A stretch of 49,607 bases of DNA. Origin: Bacilli bacterium. GTDB taxonomy: Bacteria > Bacillota_I > Bacilli_A > RFN20 > CAG-826. Below the pieces are notes generated by a model. The model saw only the letters and a program-made list of their open reading frames with translations, had not been told where the DNA came from and searched no databases. The DNA lies in the NCBI GenBank assembly GCA_024408235.1, contig JAKSVF010000010.1, positions 1 to 49,607 on the forward strand, written 5' to 3'. Shown here piece after piece: positions 42,145 to 49,607 of this stretch (the stretch's first letter is position 1; each line of letters begins with the position of its first letter). The position numbers and the translations under genes are program-made.

Positions 42145-43557
42145 ATGATTGGTAACTTTTTTGAATTAGTGTCCGACAAGTTTTTCCATCCATTGTCGAA
42201 CAAAAACAAAGTTCTAAACTACAGACTTCTCGCCATCATCAATGAGCAGATGGGTGGAGAACTCGGTCAATGGCCACGAGAGAACGTTCTCGATTGGATC
42301 ATAGACTACATCTCCAATTGCCCAATCGATTTCTATGATGATGATACCGACGAAGACGAGGGCAAGGATTATAGAAGAATCGCATCCAACAAGCTCCGTT
42401 ATTTCGTCAACTGCGGTTGGCTCGTAGATGAGAACGACACACGTACCTTAAAGGTCACGTATCAGATGGACTCTGCTGCCATTGCACTCTTGAAGGCAAT
42501 GCAGGATGTTGTTGATGAAGATTCTTCGCCTAGCGAATACACAAGCTACGTGTATAACATCTACAACTCTTTATATAACTTCAAGTACGACCACGCTCTT
42601 GAAATGGTTGAGTCAATGTACTCCCACTCAAGAGATCTCACTGCAAGATTAAGAGGTCTTAACGTTTCTATAAAGAAATATCTCCAGAAGTTGGTGAACA
42701 ATCCTAACCTCTCACCGAAAGAGATTCTCGACCAGTTCCTTATCGAATATCAGGATAAGGTTATTTTGAAAGCGTTCAACAACCTCCGTATCAAAGATAA
42801 CCCTGCAAAATACCAGAACTACATCATCAACAAGATTGATAACCTCATGTTAGAGGATAACCTCAACAAGATGATTGATGATTACATCGAAAAGAAGAGA
42901 GATGGTGCAAAGACCCCATCTAACATTGCTGAGGCTAAAGAATTCTTTGTCTCTAGACTTCTCTACATCGATGAACAGTTCAAATACATCGAAGACAACA
43001 TCGAACTCTTGTATAAGAGAAATACAGCTTACGCAGAAGCGGCTAACTCAAGAATCCGTTTCTTGCTCAACGAAGAAGTGGATATCGAAGGCTCAATCGT
43101 CTCAACGTTGCGCAACATTGCAAACAGCGGTGGAGATGCGGTGGATGGATATGGAGCGTTTGACATCTTTGAGTTAGGAAGACTTACAGAGAATTCCTTG
43201 TACAACCAGAGAGCAAGGGCTAGAAAACCTGCCTCAATCATCGATGACACTTCAAACATCGTCGTTGATGAAGAAGTGCTCAAGGAAGCAAGATCCAGAC
43301 TCAAAAACGAAGCTTCATTCTCACACCGTTCCATCAGTGCTTACATCCTCAATCAGTTGGGAACTAGAGACAAGATGGAAGCAAAGGATATGAACATCAA
43401 GGCATTCGACGACCTTGTGAAAATGTTCTTAGCCTGTTTATACAGCCAATCAAGAACCGTCGCTTATAAGATTGAATTCACCGGTGATGTATTCACCTGG
43501 GACAGCGGTACTAGACCAATAAAGATGTCTAACTTCATCGCAGAAAGGAAGAAATAA
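42145..43557 (+). CDS. jetA: Condensin kleisin-type subunit, JetA/MksF-like (DUF5716 type)
   Basis: 470 residues, largely helical: N-terminal winged-helix-like region (ERNVLDWIIDYI-type helices, about 20-110), then long helices with acidic and basic heptads, and a C-terminal part with SAYILNQLG and VFTWDSGTRPIKM. Length and position fit the first subunit of type III Wadjet (JetA), the counterpart of MukF/MksF. Its stop overlaps the next start (TAATG). The family call rests mainly on operon structure with the following DUF4194-like and SMC-like genes. Confidence 0.8.
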   Translation: MIGNFFELVSDKFFHPLSNKNKVLNYRLLAIINEQMGGELGQWPRENVLDWIIDYISNCPIDFYDDDTDEDEGKDYRRIASNKLRYFVNCGWLVDENDTRTLKVTYQMDSAAIALLKAMQDVVDEDSSPSEYTSYVYNIYNSLYNFKYDHALEMVESMYSHSRDLTARLRGLNVSIKKYLQKLVNNPNLSPKEILDQFLIEYQDKVILKAFNNLRIKDNPAKYQNYIINKIDNLMLEDNLNKMIDDYIEKKRDGAKTPSNIAEAKEFFVSRLLYIDEQFKYIEDNIELLYKRNTAYAEAANSRIRFLLNEEVDIEGSIVSTLRNIANSGGDAVDGYGAFDIFELGRLTENSLYNQRARARKPASIIDDTSNIVVDEEVLKEARSRLKNEASFSHRSISAYILNQLGTRDKMEAKDMNIKAFDDLVKMFLACLYSQSRTVAYKIEFTGDVFTWDSGTRPIKMSNFIAERKK

Positions 43558-44195
43558 TGGCAAACATTACCAAAACTGCAGCATGTGAAAGATTCTCCGC
43601 AATCTACATGACTCTCAACGAAACAAAGAAAAACATATTCGCGCGTTTGATCAGCAAGCTTTTAACCGAGAATTTCATCTATGGTCAGATTGCTGATGAC
43701 CGCAACGACTACTATGCAATCCTAGAGAACAAAGAAGCCATTCAGGACTTCCTCCTCATGGCGGGCTTTGAACTCATGCACAAAGACACTCAGAAGATCT
43801 TCTATCTATACAGTGAAACCGAGAGAAATAGAGTGAAGCTTAAAAAGCTTGAGACAGTTTTATTACTCATCTTAAGACTTGAGTATTACAAGAAGTCCAA
43901 AGCGATCGACGCTAACACAAACATCTCTGTTGACTCATACGATGTCATCTCTGAACTCCAGAATACAGGCATCATGAAAGATAAGCTTGTCAAAACCGAA
44001 CTTATCGATGCACTCAAGACATTGAAGAGAAACAAACTCATCAATTTTGACGTCACACAGGGCGAAATCAGCAACATCATTGAAATCTATCCTACAGTTG
44101 CATTAATTGTCACCACAGACGACATTACGGCCCTTAACGCAAGAATTGAATCATACACATTAAAGGAGAACGACGATGAAACTGACGAAGATTAA
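43557..44195 (+). CDS. jetB: Condensin subunit, JetB/MksE-like (DUF4194 type)
   Basis: 212 residues, helical with a winged-helix pattern: RFSAIYMTLNETKKNIFARLI at the start, RLKKLETVLLLILRLEYY in the middle, and an acidic tail. JetB/MksE dimers bind the kleisin and load it onto the ATPase. It lies between jetA (1-base overlap) and jetC (20-base overlap), with AAAGGAAG before its ATG. Tight overlaps suggest that the three subunits are made in fixed ratio. Confidence 0.8.
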   Translation: MANITKTAACERFSAIYMTLNETKKNIFARLISKLLTENFIYGQIADDRNDYYAILENKEAIQDFLLMAGFELMHKDTQKIFYLYSETERNRVKLKKLETVLLLILRLEYYKKSKAIDANTNISVDSYDVISELQNTGIMKDKLVKTELIDALKTLKRNKLINFDVTQGEISNIIEIYPTVALIVTTDDITALNARIESYTLKENDDETDED

Positions 44196-47100
44196 GCTCG
44201 TTAACTGGCATCTCTTTAGAAACGAGACCATCAACGTAAACGGAAACTTCCTCATCACGGGCGAAAACGGCTGTGGTAAATCAACCTTAATGGACGCTGT
44301 TTACTATGTTTTATCAGGCGGCGATGAATCATGCTTCAACAACGCTGCAAACGCAGAGGCTAGACGTAGTGTCACAACATACGTCCGCGGACGTGTTGGT
44401 AACGAAGGAGAAGGCAAGGAATTCTTAAGAAACGATAATGACATCATCTCCCACCTCGCACTCGAATTTAACGATGGTGTCACAGGCAAGAACAACGTTC
44501 TCGGCTGCGTTATTGAAATCGTCGACTTCGGCAAGCCTAGAGTGAAGTTCTATACAATCCAGAATCACTCAATCACCGATGACGATTTATTAGAAGGCAC
44601 AAACATCAGAGACTTCAAGGCTCTTGAAGTTTACTTCAAATCAAAAGAATACGATTGGGCAAGACTTGAAGATTCAATCTATAGAAGAAAGAAGATGATC
44701 TCATCCGACGTCTTAAAGCTTGAATCAGGCGACAGATATTCAGAACTCCTCAGAAAAGCTATGGCGTTCAGACCAATCTATGAAGTCTCATCATTCGTCA
44801 ATGACTTCCTTCTCAAAGAGAACAACATTGAAATCACAACACTTATGGATGAAATCCGTCAGTACCGTGAAATCAACAACGAACTCTTAAAAGAAGAAGA
44901 AAAGGCCGCTCTCCTCGAAACATTTGTTCCAAAAGGCGAGAAGTACCAGAACAACATCAACTCAATCTCATATTACCGTGCTCTCAACGAAATGGTTGAG
45001 GTCAAGAAAGCCGAGAAGGATATTGCTAAACTAGACCTCGAAATCTCCAAGATCGATGACAAGATCGCATCATCAGATTCGGAAGTCGCATCTGCAGATG
45101 AGAAATTAAGATATTTACAGGCCCAGAAAAAAGCCCTTGAAGACGACGAAACATATAACGCCTTAAAGGACAAGAAAGAGAGACTTGAATATCTCATCAG
45201 AGAAGAGACAAAAGCACATGATGTCATCTCTAACATCAACCTCTTCATCGAAAGGGAAAACCAGATCATCGCTCAGTATGGCATGAAGTATAACTTCCAG
45301 GCTGATATTGAAAGAGGAAATTACGCTTTATATAAAGATCATCTCCGTGCATATCAGCAGGAAATCGAAAGATATAAAGAGAACAACAACCAGGTCATCG
45401 CTCAGAAACAGAACCTCCTTGAAGAAAAGAGAAGAGAGATCAACGCTAAGAAGACAGAACTCGCAACTCTTGATAGAGGACAGAACACATATTCTCCACA
45501 GGTAATTCGCCTCCTTTCCGCGGTAAGAAACGGACTTAGAGACAAATATGGCAAGGAAATCGAAGTCAAACCTTTATGCGAATACCTCGATATCAACGAC
45601 ATCAGATGGACAAACGCAATCGAAGGTTATCTCAACACACAGAGATTCGACTTAGTTGTCGATCCTAAGTACTTCGATGATGCAGCTGAAATCTACGAAG
45701 ACATCAAACTGGAACAGAAGATCTATGGCATCGGTATTATCCATTCTAAGAATGAGATCCCAGAAGCAGAGGAAGGAACGCTCTATTCCAAAATCGATGT
45801 CACGAACCCATACGCAGCATATGCGGCATGGATGATTCTCGGACGCGTCCACTGCGCAGAAGACATCCGCGATTTAAAGAACTATGACCTCGCTATCACA
45901 AAGACATGCATGGTCTATAGAAATAGAACAGTCAGAAATATCAACCCAGAAGTCTACAAGTTCCCATATTTAGGTAACGATTCCTTCTCGGCAAGAAGAG
46001 AAATCCTCGCTGACCAGATCGCATACCTCACAAGCTTCAAAGACGAGATGGAAGAGCAGATTGACAACGTCAGACGTTCCAACCAGTTCTTAGGAACATC
46101 TCACGTCGCAAAACTCTTAGAGTACGATAACGTTTGGGAAAGAAGTGGTAGAATCGCAAAAGACATCCTCGACCTCGAAGACGATATTGCCCTTGCTGAA
46201 AAGGAGCAGGACTTATTCGCTCTCCAGGATCAGATCAAGTCGGTCTCAAAACAGATTCAGGAAGTAAACACCCTTCTCCACGCTAAGAAAGACGAGAACA
46301 AGAAACTCGTCATGGAGAAAGGCTCTAAAGCAACTCATAGAGACTACGCCCTTCAGGCAAAAGACAATCACGAAGTTGCATATAAGACCATCACAAAACC
46401 GTTTGATGAGGTTGACTTCGAGGAATTCACGAAGAGATATCAGAACAAGAACGGATACGATATCGACGCTATCTTGAATGATTTCAAGAAGGCATCAAGC
46501 TTCAACAACAACGTCCGTATCGAAGTAGAGAAAGGCATGAGAGAATACGTCAACAAGTACTCGCTCTCGTTCTCCCCAACAATCGAGAACATCAACGACT
46601 TCATCATCGAATACTACAAGATCAAGAACAGAGACCTTGTTGAGTATAAAGAGAAAGCGGAACTCGCATTCCAGAGATGCAAAGAAGGCTTTGAAGCTGA
46701 CTTCATCTCCAAACTTCACGGTAGAATCGATGAGGCCAAGGAAGTCATTAAGAGCATCAACAAGACTCTTAAGGCTCACCCATTCGGATACGAAGACGAA
46801 GTCTATGAGTTCACATGCGGAGCTTCAGATGATGACGAGATGAAGGATTACTATAGAATCATCACCTCCGGCAAAGACATGGAGGCAAAAGACCTCTTCA
46901 CAGAAGTTCTTGATGAAAGAGAACTCGCTATCATGCGTAAACTCTTCGATAGAATCGTCGATGAAATGGACGGCTCAGCCTCAGAAAAGAAACTCGATAA
47001 GTACCTTGATTACCGTAACTACATGAAGTACGACATCAAGATCACTGATAGAAACAACAACGTCCAGTTATTCTCTAAGACAAATAGAGGCGTATCTGGC

Positions 47101-47382
47101 GGTGAAGGTCAGACTCCATTCTACGTAGTAGTCGCTGCATGTTTCGACCAACTCATGTCCAAGTCCAATGGTGTTTCCGCTTGCCCAGTCATGTTCGACG
47201 AAGCGTTCAACAACATGGATGAGAGCCGTATCAATGCACTCATGAACTTCTACAAGGACTTAAACATCCAGTTATCAATCGTTGTTCCATCAAACCGTAT
47301 GGCAACACTCGCTCCATTTATGGATGAAGTCGTCGGCTTAATCAAAGTCAACAATACCATCCACATTGGATACCTCGGATAA
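44176..47382 (+). CDS. jetC: SMC-like condensin ATPase, JetC/MksB/MukB-like
   Basis: 1068 residues. Walker A is GENGCGKST (29-37). Two long coiled-coil stretches (about 250-450 and 640-900) flank a central hinge-like globular part (about 450-620). The ABC signature SGGEGQ lies near 973 and Walker B VMFDEAFNNMDES near 1004-1016. It is shorter than MukB (about 1480), as in JetC/MksB. It would hold DNA in loops using ATP. AAAGGAG lies 7 bases before the ATG inside jetB. A terminator follows at once, so no jetD belongs to this operon. Codon choice (many AAC, ATC, CTC, GAC) looks like that of the ribosomal and fakA genes here, not like imported DNA. Confidence 0.9.
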   Translation: MKLTKIKLVNWHLFRNETINVNGNFLITGENGCGKSTLMDAVYYVLSGGDESCFNNAANAEARRSVTTYVRGRVGNEGEGKEFLRNDNDIISHLALEFNDGVTGKNNVLGCVIEIVDFGKPRVKFYTIQNHSITDDDLLEGTNIRDFKALEVYFKSKEYDWARLEDSIYRRKKMISSDVLKLESGDRYSELLRKAMAFRPIYEVSSFVNDFLLKENNIEITTLMDEIRQYREINNELLKEEEKAALLETFVPKGEKYQNNINSISYYRALNEMVEVKKAEKDIAKLDLEISKIDDKIASSDSEVASADEKLRYLQAQKKALEDDETYNALKDKKERLEYLIREETKAHDVISNINLFIERENQIIAQYGMKYNFQADIERGNYALYKDHLRAYQQEIERYKENNNQVIAQKQNLLEEKRREINAKKTELATLDRGQNTYSPQVIRLLSAVRNGLRDKYGKEIEVKPLCEYLDINDIRWTNAIEGYLNTQRFDLVVDPKYFDDAAEIYEDIKLEQKIYGIGIIHSKNEIPEAEEGTLYSKIDVTNPYAAYAAWMILGRVHCAEDIRDLKNYDLAITKTCMVYRNRTVRNINPEVYKFPYLGNDSFSARREILADQIAYLTSFKDEMEEQIDNVRRSNQFLGTSHVAKLLEYDNVWERSGRIAKDILDLEDDIALAEKEQDLFALQDQIKSVSKQIQEVNTLLHAKKDENKKLVMEKGSKATHRDYALQAKDNHEVAYKTITKPFDEVDFEEFTKRYQNKNGYDIDAILNDFKKASSFNNNVRIEVEKGMREYVNKYSLSFSPTIENINDFIIEYYKIKNRDLVEYKEKAELAFQRCKEGFEADFISKLHGRIDEAKEVIKSINKTLKAHPFGYEDEVYEFTCGASDDDEMKDYYRIITSGKDMEAKDLFTEVLDERELAIMRKLFDRIVDEMDGSASEKKLDKYLDYRNYMKYDIKITDRNNNVQLFSKTNRGVSGGEGQTPFYVVVAACFDQLMSKSNGVSACPVMFDEAFNNMDESRINALMNFYKDLNIQLSIVVPSNRMATLAPFMDEVVGLIKVNNTIHIGYLG

Positions 47383-47397
47383 TAACAATAAAGATAT

Positions 47398-47426
47398 AAG
47401 GGTAGCGACTGCTATCCTTTTTCTTT
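47398..47426 (+). terminator. Terminator of the jetABC operon
   Basis: AAGGGTAGC-GACT-GCTATCCTT followed by TTTCTTTTTTT. Confidence 0.9.
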
Positions 47427-47517
47427 TTTTGATATAAGGATTTTAGATATTGTTTGCTCGCATTTTTTCATGTTTTTTCTACCAAACCATGAGGAAGTGG
47501 CTCATCTTATCATTGTC

Positions 47518-47579
47518 TATATCGGCAAGATAAGAACATAAACCAATATAATTTCCATATTTTTAAAATTGCCGATATA
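47518..47579. promoter_or_regulatory. Widely spaced 11-bp inverted-repeat operator for fic
   Basis: TATATCGGCAA (47518-47528) and TTGCCGATATA (47569-47579) are perfect inverted copies with centres 51 bp apart, about five helical turns. The second copy covers most of the fic -10 box. This suits repression by a looping dimer or tetramer, possibly the Fic protein's own N-terminal helix-turn-helix. Confidence 0.6.
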
Positions 47580-47581
47580 AT
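47576..47581 (+). promoter_or_regulatory. fic -10 box, leaderless arrangement
   Basis: Consensus TATAAT is followed by 6 bases and the fic ATG at 47588, with no ribosome binding site. TTTCCA (47552-47557) could serve as a weak -35 box at 18 bases. Confidence 0.55.
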
Positions 47582-47587
47582 AAAGCC

Positions 47588-48478
47588 ATGGGGTATTTAA
47601 CGGTTGAAACTATAGCGAAAATCTGGGGTATTTCAGAAAGATCGGTCAGAGACTATTGCTCTAAAGGGAGAGTGGTAGGCGCAATCTTGAAAGGAAAAAC
47701 ATGGATGATACCAGAAGACTCAAAGAAGCCAGCAAGGCAAATTAGGCATGTAAAGACTAAGCCGACTTTAATACAGGCTTTAAGAAGAGAAAAAGAATCT
47801 AAGTTAAGTGGAGGGATATATCACCGACTCCAAATCGATATGACATATAATTCCAATCATATCGAGGGAAGTAAACTGACTCATGAGCAAACTCGTTTCA
47901 TTTTCGAAACTAGAACTATAGGTGTCAGTGATAACCCCATCAACATCGATGACATTATTGAGACCACAAATCATTTTAGATGTATTGACCTTGTTATTGA
48001 TAACTCTAAAGGAAAACTTACAGAGTCATTTATTAAACAACTGCACTTTGTATTAAAACAGGGAACAAAAGACTCTTCATATTCATGGTTTAAAGTTGGC
48101 GATTACAAAATGTTGCCTAATGAAGTTGGCGGCAAAGATACAACTAGCCCAGAAGATGTTAAGGCCGAGATTAAATCATTGCTTCTCTGGTACAACACAT
48201 TGGACAGCAAAACATTCGAAGACATTATCGCTTTTCATAAAAAATTTGAAGACATCCACCCTTTTCAAGATGGAAATGGAAGAGTGGGAAGATTAATCAT
48301 TCTCAAAGAATGCCTTGCAATTGGAATTGTCCCCCCATTATTAACAGATGATATGAAGATGTTTTATTATCGTGGGCTAAAAGAGTATTGTAGAGAACCA
48401 GGTTATTTACTCGATACATTTAGATGCGGACAAGATCGGTTTATAGAACTTCTAGATCATTTTGGTATAAGACATTAG
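47588..48478 (+). CDS. Fic family protein with N-terminal helix-turn-helix
   Basis: 296 residues. The first ~50 form a DNA-binding-type helix-turn-helix (VETIAKIWGISERSVRDYC, then GRVVGAILKGKTWMIP), like a MerR/excisionase head. The inhibitory helix motif S/TxxxEG is present as SNHIEG (89-94). The Fic core is HPFQDGNGRVGR (224-235) with catalytic His224. Fic enzymes usually transfer AMP from ATP to a protein hydroxyl, and the class II inhibitory helix keeps them off. The inverted repeat over its promoter suggests self-regulation. The target is unknown. Confidence 0.92.
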   Translation: MGYLTVETIAKIWGISERSVRDYCSKGRVVGAILKGKTWMIPEDSKKPARQIRHVKTKPTLIQALRREKESKLSGGIYHRLQIDMTYNSNHIEGSKLTHEQTRFIFETRTIGVSDNPINIDDIIETTNHFRCIDLVIDNSKGKLTESFIKQLHFVLKQGTKDSSYSWFKVGDYKMLPNEVGGKDTTSPEDVKAEIKSLLLWYNTLDSKTFEDIIAFHKKFEDIHPFQDGNGRVGRLIILKECLAIGIVPPLLTDDMKMFYYRGLKEYCREPGYLLDTFRCGQDRFIELLDHFGIRH

Positions 48479-48504
48479 CAAAAAACAGGTTAGATTATTT
48501 AAGT

Positions 48505-48532
48505 TTGAAATATGGAAGATAATCCATATAAT
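48505..48532 (+). promoter_or_regulatory. Promoter with embedded palindrome for the DUF4160 / DUF2442-XRE pair
   Basis: TTGAAA (48505-48510), 16 bases, consensus TATAAT (48527-48532). Between and overlapping the boxes is ATATGGA-AGATAA-TCCATAT (48510-48529), a perfect 7-bp inverted repeat. Such a site would block polymerase, as in antitoxin self-repression. Confidence 0.65.
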
Positions 48533-48555
48533 TAAATCGAAAGGATGAAGAGGTT

Positions 48556-48810
48556 ATCCCGACAATTCCACGATTTTACGGAATCGTGATCTTGGTGTTT
48601 CAACGTGGAAAGGAACACAATCCTCCCCACATTCATGCGTATTACGGCGATGAAGAAGGTGAATTCTTGATTGAAAATGGCAACCTTTTGCGAGGGTCAT
48701 TCCCGAGACATGGCACCAAAATGGTTAAAGAGTTCATCAAACGCTACAAAAAGGAACTTCAAGAAATGTGGGACTCAGGTATCTATCAAAAACTAGAACC
48801 AATCGATTAA
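48556..48810 (+). CDS. DUF4160 protein, toxin-antitoxin-type partner
   Basis: About 84 residues if translation begins at ATC 48556. The frame reads IPTIPRFYGIVI, then KEHNPPHIHAYYGD and a basic helical tail (KEFIKRYKKEL). DUF4160 proteins typically begin M-P-x-I-x-x-F-x-G-I, so the conserved N-terminus here starts upstream of the only conventional start in frame, GTG 48586. AAAGGA lies 10 bases before the ATC. Either a rare ATC start is used, the start codon has been lost, or a truncated protein is made from GTG. It precedes a DUF2442-XRE gene by one base, the usual pairing of a toxin-antitoxin-like module. No activity has been assigned. Confidence 0.78.
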   Translation: MPTIPRFYGIVILVFQRGKEHNPPHIHAYYGDEEGEFLIENGNLLRGSFPRHGTKMVKEFIKRYKKELQEMWDSGIYQKLEPID

Positions 48811-48811
48811 T

Positions 48812-49276
48812 ATGTATCCTATCAAGCAAGTTAAATTTAATCACAATTATATTTTAGAAATCTCTTTTTCCGATGGGTCTGTAAAAAGATTCTCAGTTGG
48901 CAATCACACTGATGACTACCCAGAATTAAGACCGCTCTTAGAAGATGAGGATCTATTTAAGTCTGGTAAGCTTCTTCCTCAGGGAACTGGAATTTACTGG
49001 AATGACGATATTGATGCGCCGTCTGACGCTCTATACGAGGATTCAATAATCGTATCCAAAGTAGGGGTTACTGACCCAAAACAAATCCTGGCTAACGCTT
49101 TAATTAAAGCCAGAAAGGAAAGAGGTATTACTCAAGTTGAACTAGCCGAGAAGACAGGCATAGGGCAACCTGATATATCTAAGATCGAAAGAGCGCAGTG
49201 CAATTCCTCTCTAGAGACTATTGCCAAACTTGCTGAAGGGTTGTCGATGTCCCTTGTAATCCATTTTAAAAAATAG
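48812..49276 (+). CDS. DUF2442 domain protein with XRE-type helix-turn-helix
   Basis: 154 residues. The N-terminal DUF2442 domain (about 1-85) reads VKFNHNYILEISFSDGSVKRFSV...; the C-terminal helix-turn-helix (about 92-150) reads ARKERGITQVELAEKTGIGQPDISKIER. It would be the DNA-binding, antitoxin-like half of the pair and the best candidate to bind the palindrome at 48510-48529. It is cotranscribed with the DUF4160 gene (TAA-T-ATG junction). Confidence 0.88.
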   Translation: MYPIKQVKFNHNYILEISFSDGSVKRFSVGNHTDDYPELRPLLEDEDLFKSGKLLPQGTGIYWNDDIDAPSDALYEDSIIVSKVGVTDPKQILANALIKARKERGITQVELAEKTGIGQPDISKIERAQCNSSLETIAKLAEGLSMSLVIHFKK

Positions 49277-49279
49277 AGA

Positions 49280-49326
49280 GGCCGGATTGAAGTGCTAGGA
49301 TAAAAGTATATGACACCGGCCACTTC
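49280..49326. other. Interleaved inverted repeats, possible pseudoknot
   Basis: GGCCGG (49280-49285) pairs with CCGGCC (49316-49321), and GAAGT (49289-49293) pairs with ACTTC (49322-49326). The pairs are interleaved as in an H-type pseudoknot. No T run follows, so it is not a plain terminator. Bases 49327-49460 are A+T rich with nothing else seen. Confidence 0.4.
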
Positions 49327-49475
49327 TACGATTCATTTATTACTCAGCTATACAACGCACTTCCAGTATTTTTCTAAAACTTTATAACTGATTTTGACTT
49401 CAAATTATCAAATTATGCAATCTTAGATCCATCATCTTTTGTTTTTTCTATATTTAGAGACAGGAGATATTATTT

Positions 49476-49607
49476 ATGAGAGCTCGTAATTATTCTGTTT
49501 TTGCATCAATCCTTTTTATTGTTTCGTGCGGCGCTATTGACAGTTCCCAAAACATCAGCGCTGAACAAATCACTTTCAGAATGGAATCTGATGGCGGAAC
49601 AGTGCAA
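49476..49607 (+). CDS. Lipoprotein, 3' end outside the window
   Basis: 44 residues to the right edge. The signal peptide runs to the lipobox IVSC (Cys18), and the mature start is Ser/Gln/Glu rich. AGGAG lies 9 bases before the ATG at 49476. Too short to classify. Confidence 0.75.
   Translation, partial: MRARNYSVFASILFIVSCGAIDSSQNISAEQITFRMESDGGTVQ

Noticed and set aside
42145-47382. Complete Wadjet plasmid-defence system
   Set aside because: No JetD-type nuclease gene is adjacent, so calling it a functional Wadjet would overstate what the sequence shows.

Overview
The window looks like a chromosomal segment of a low-to-moderate G+C Bacillota, most like an uncultured gut Bacilli lineage related to RF39/RFN20/Erysipelotrichia. 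The grounds are: the rpsD / ezrA / cysteine desulfurase / thiI neighbourhood, an infC-rpmI-rplT operon with a leader attenuator, a Firmicutes-type fatty acid kinase, AGGAGG-type ribosome binding sites, and TGA used as a stop (ATGA gene overlaps). The lineage is inferred, not tested.

Region 1 (1-9.2 kb): partial rpsD with a long leader (minus); ezrA, cysteine desulfurase and thiI (plus: cell division and sulfur transfer to tRNA); then on the minus strand an Lrp/AsnC regulator with a PatA-like aminotransferase, and a GltS-type symporter overlapping an acyltransferase that carries a zinc ribbon.

Region 2 (9.3-16.9 kb): a lysine riboswitch with a transcription attenuator controls dapA-dapB-dapF-dapL-lysA-aspartate kinase-asd. 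This is the complete diaminopimelate aminotransferase route from aspartate to meso-DAP and lysine in one operon.

Region 3 (16.9-26.6 kb): a small membrane protein and infC-rpmI-rplT (minus; IF3 apparently starting at ATC), then a plus-strand lipid operon: DegV/FakB, FakA, PlsX, Sfp-type phosphopantetheinyl transferase, acyl-ACP ligase fused to its own ACP, tandem-domain PlsC acyltransferase, and a stand-alone ACP. Together these could take a free fatty acid to an acyl-phosphate or acyl-ACP and on to phospholipid without any fatty acid synthase gene in the cluster.

Region 4 (26.7-39.8 kb): surface functions. These are a membrane-anchored ComEC-like metallo-beta-lactamase protein, an aldose-epimerase-like enzyme, a CPBP-family membrane protein, a 987-residue repeat lipoprotein, a 1308-residue secreted modular protein, and two convergent lipoproteins.

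Region 5 (39.8-49.6 kb): accessory and stress-like genes. A Y-family polymerase plus YolD (minus) diverges from an MksFEB/JetABC condensin operon that lacks an adjacent JetD nuclease. Then come a Fic protein with an N-terminal helix-turn-helix and a matching inverted-repeat operator, a DUF4160 / DUF2442-XRE pair with its own palindromic promoter, and the start of another lipoprotein.

A theme across the window is a TATAAT-like box 6-7 bases upstream of the start codon with no ribosome binding site (ezrA, the polymerase, jetA, fic), which predicts leaderless mRNAs. No tRNA, rRNA, CRISPR array, insertion sequence or integrase was seen.
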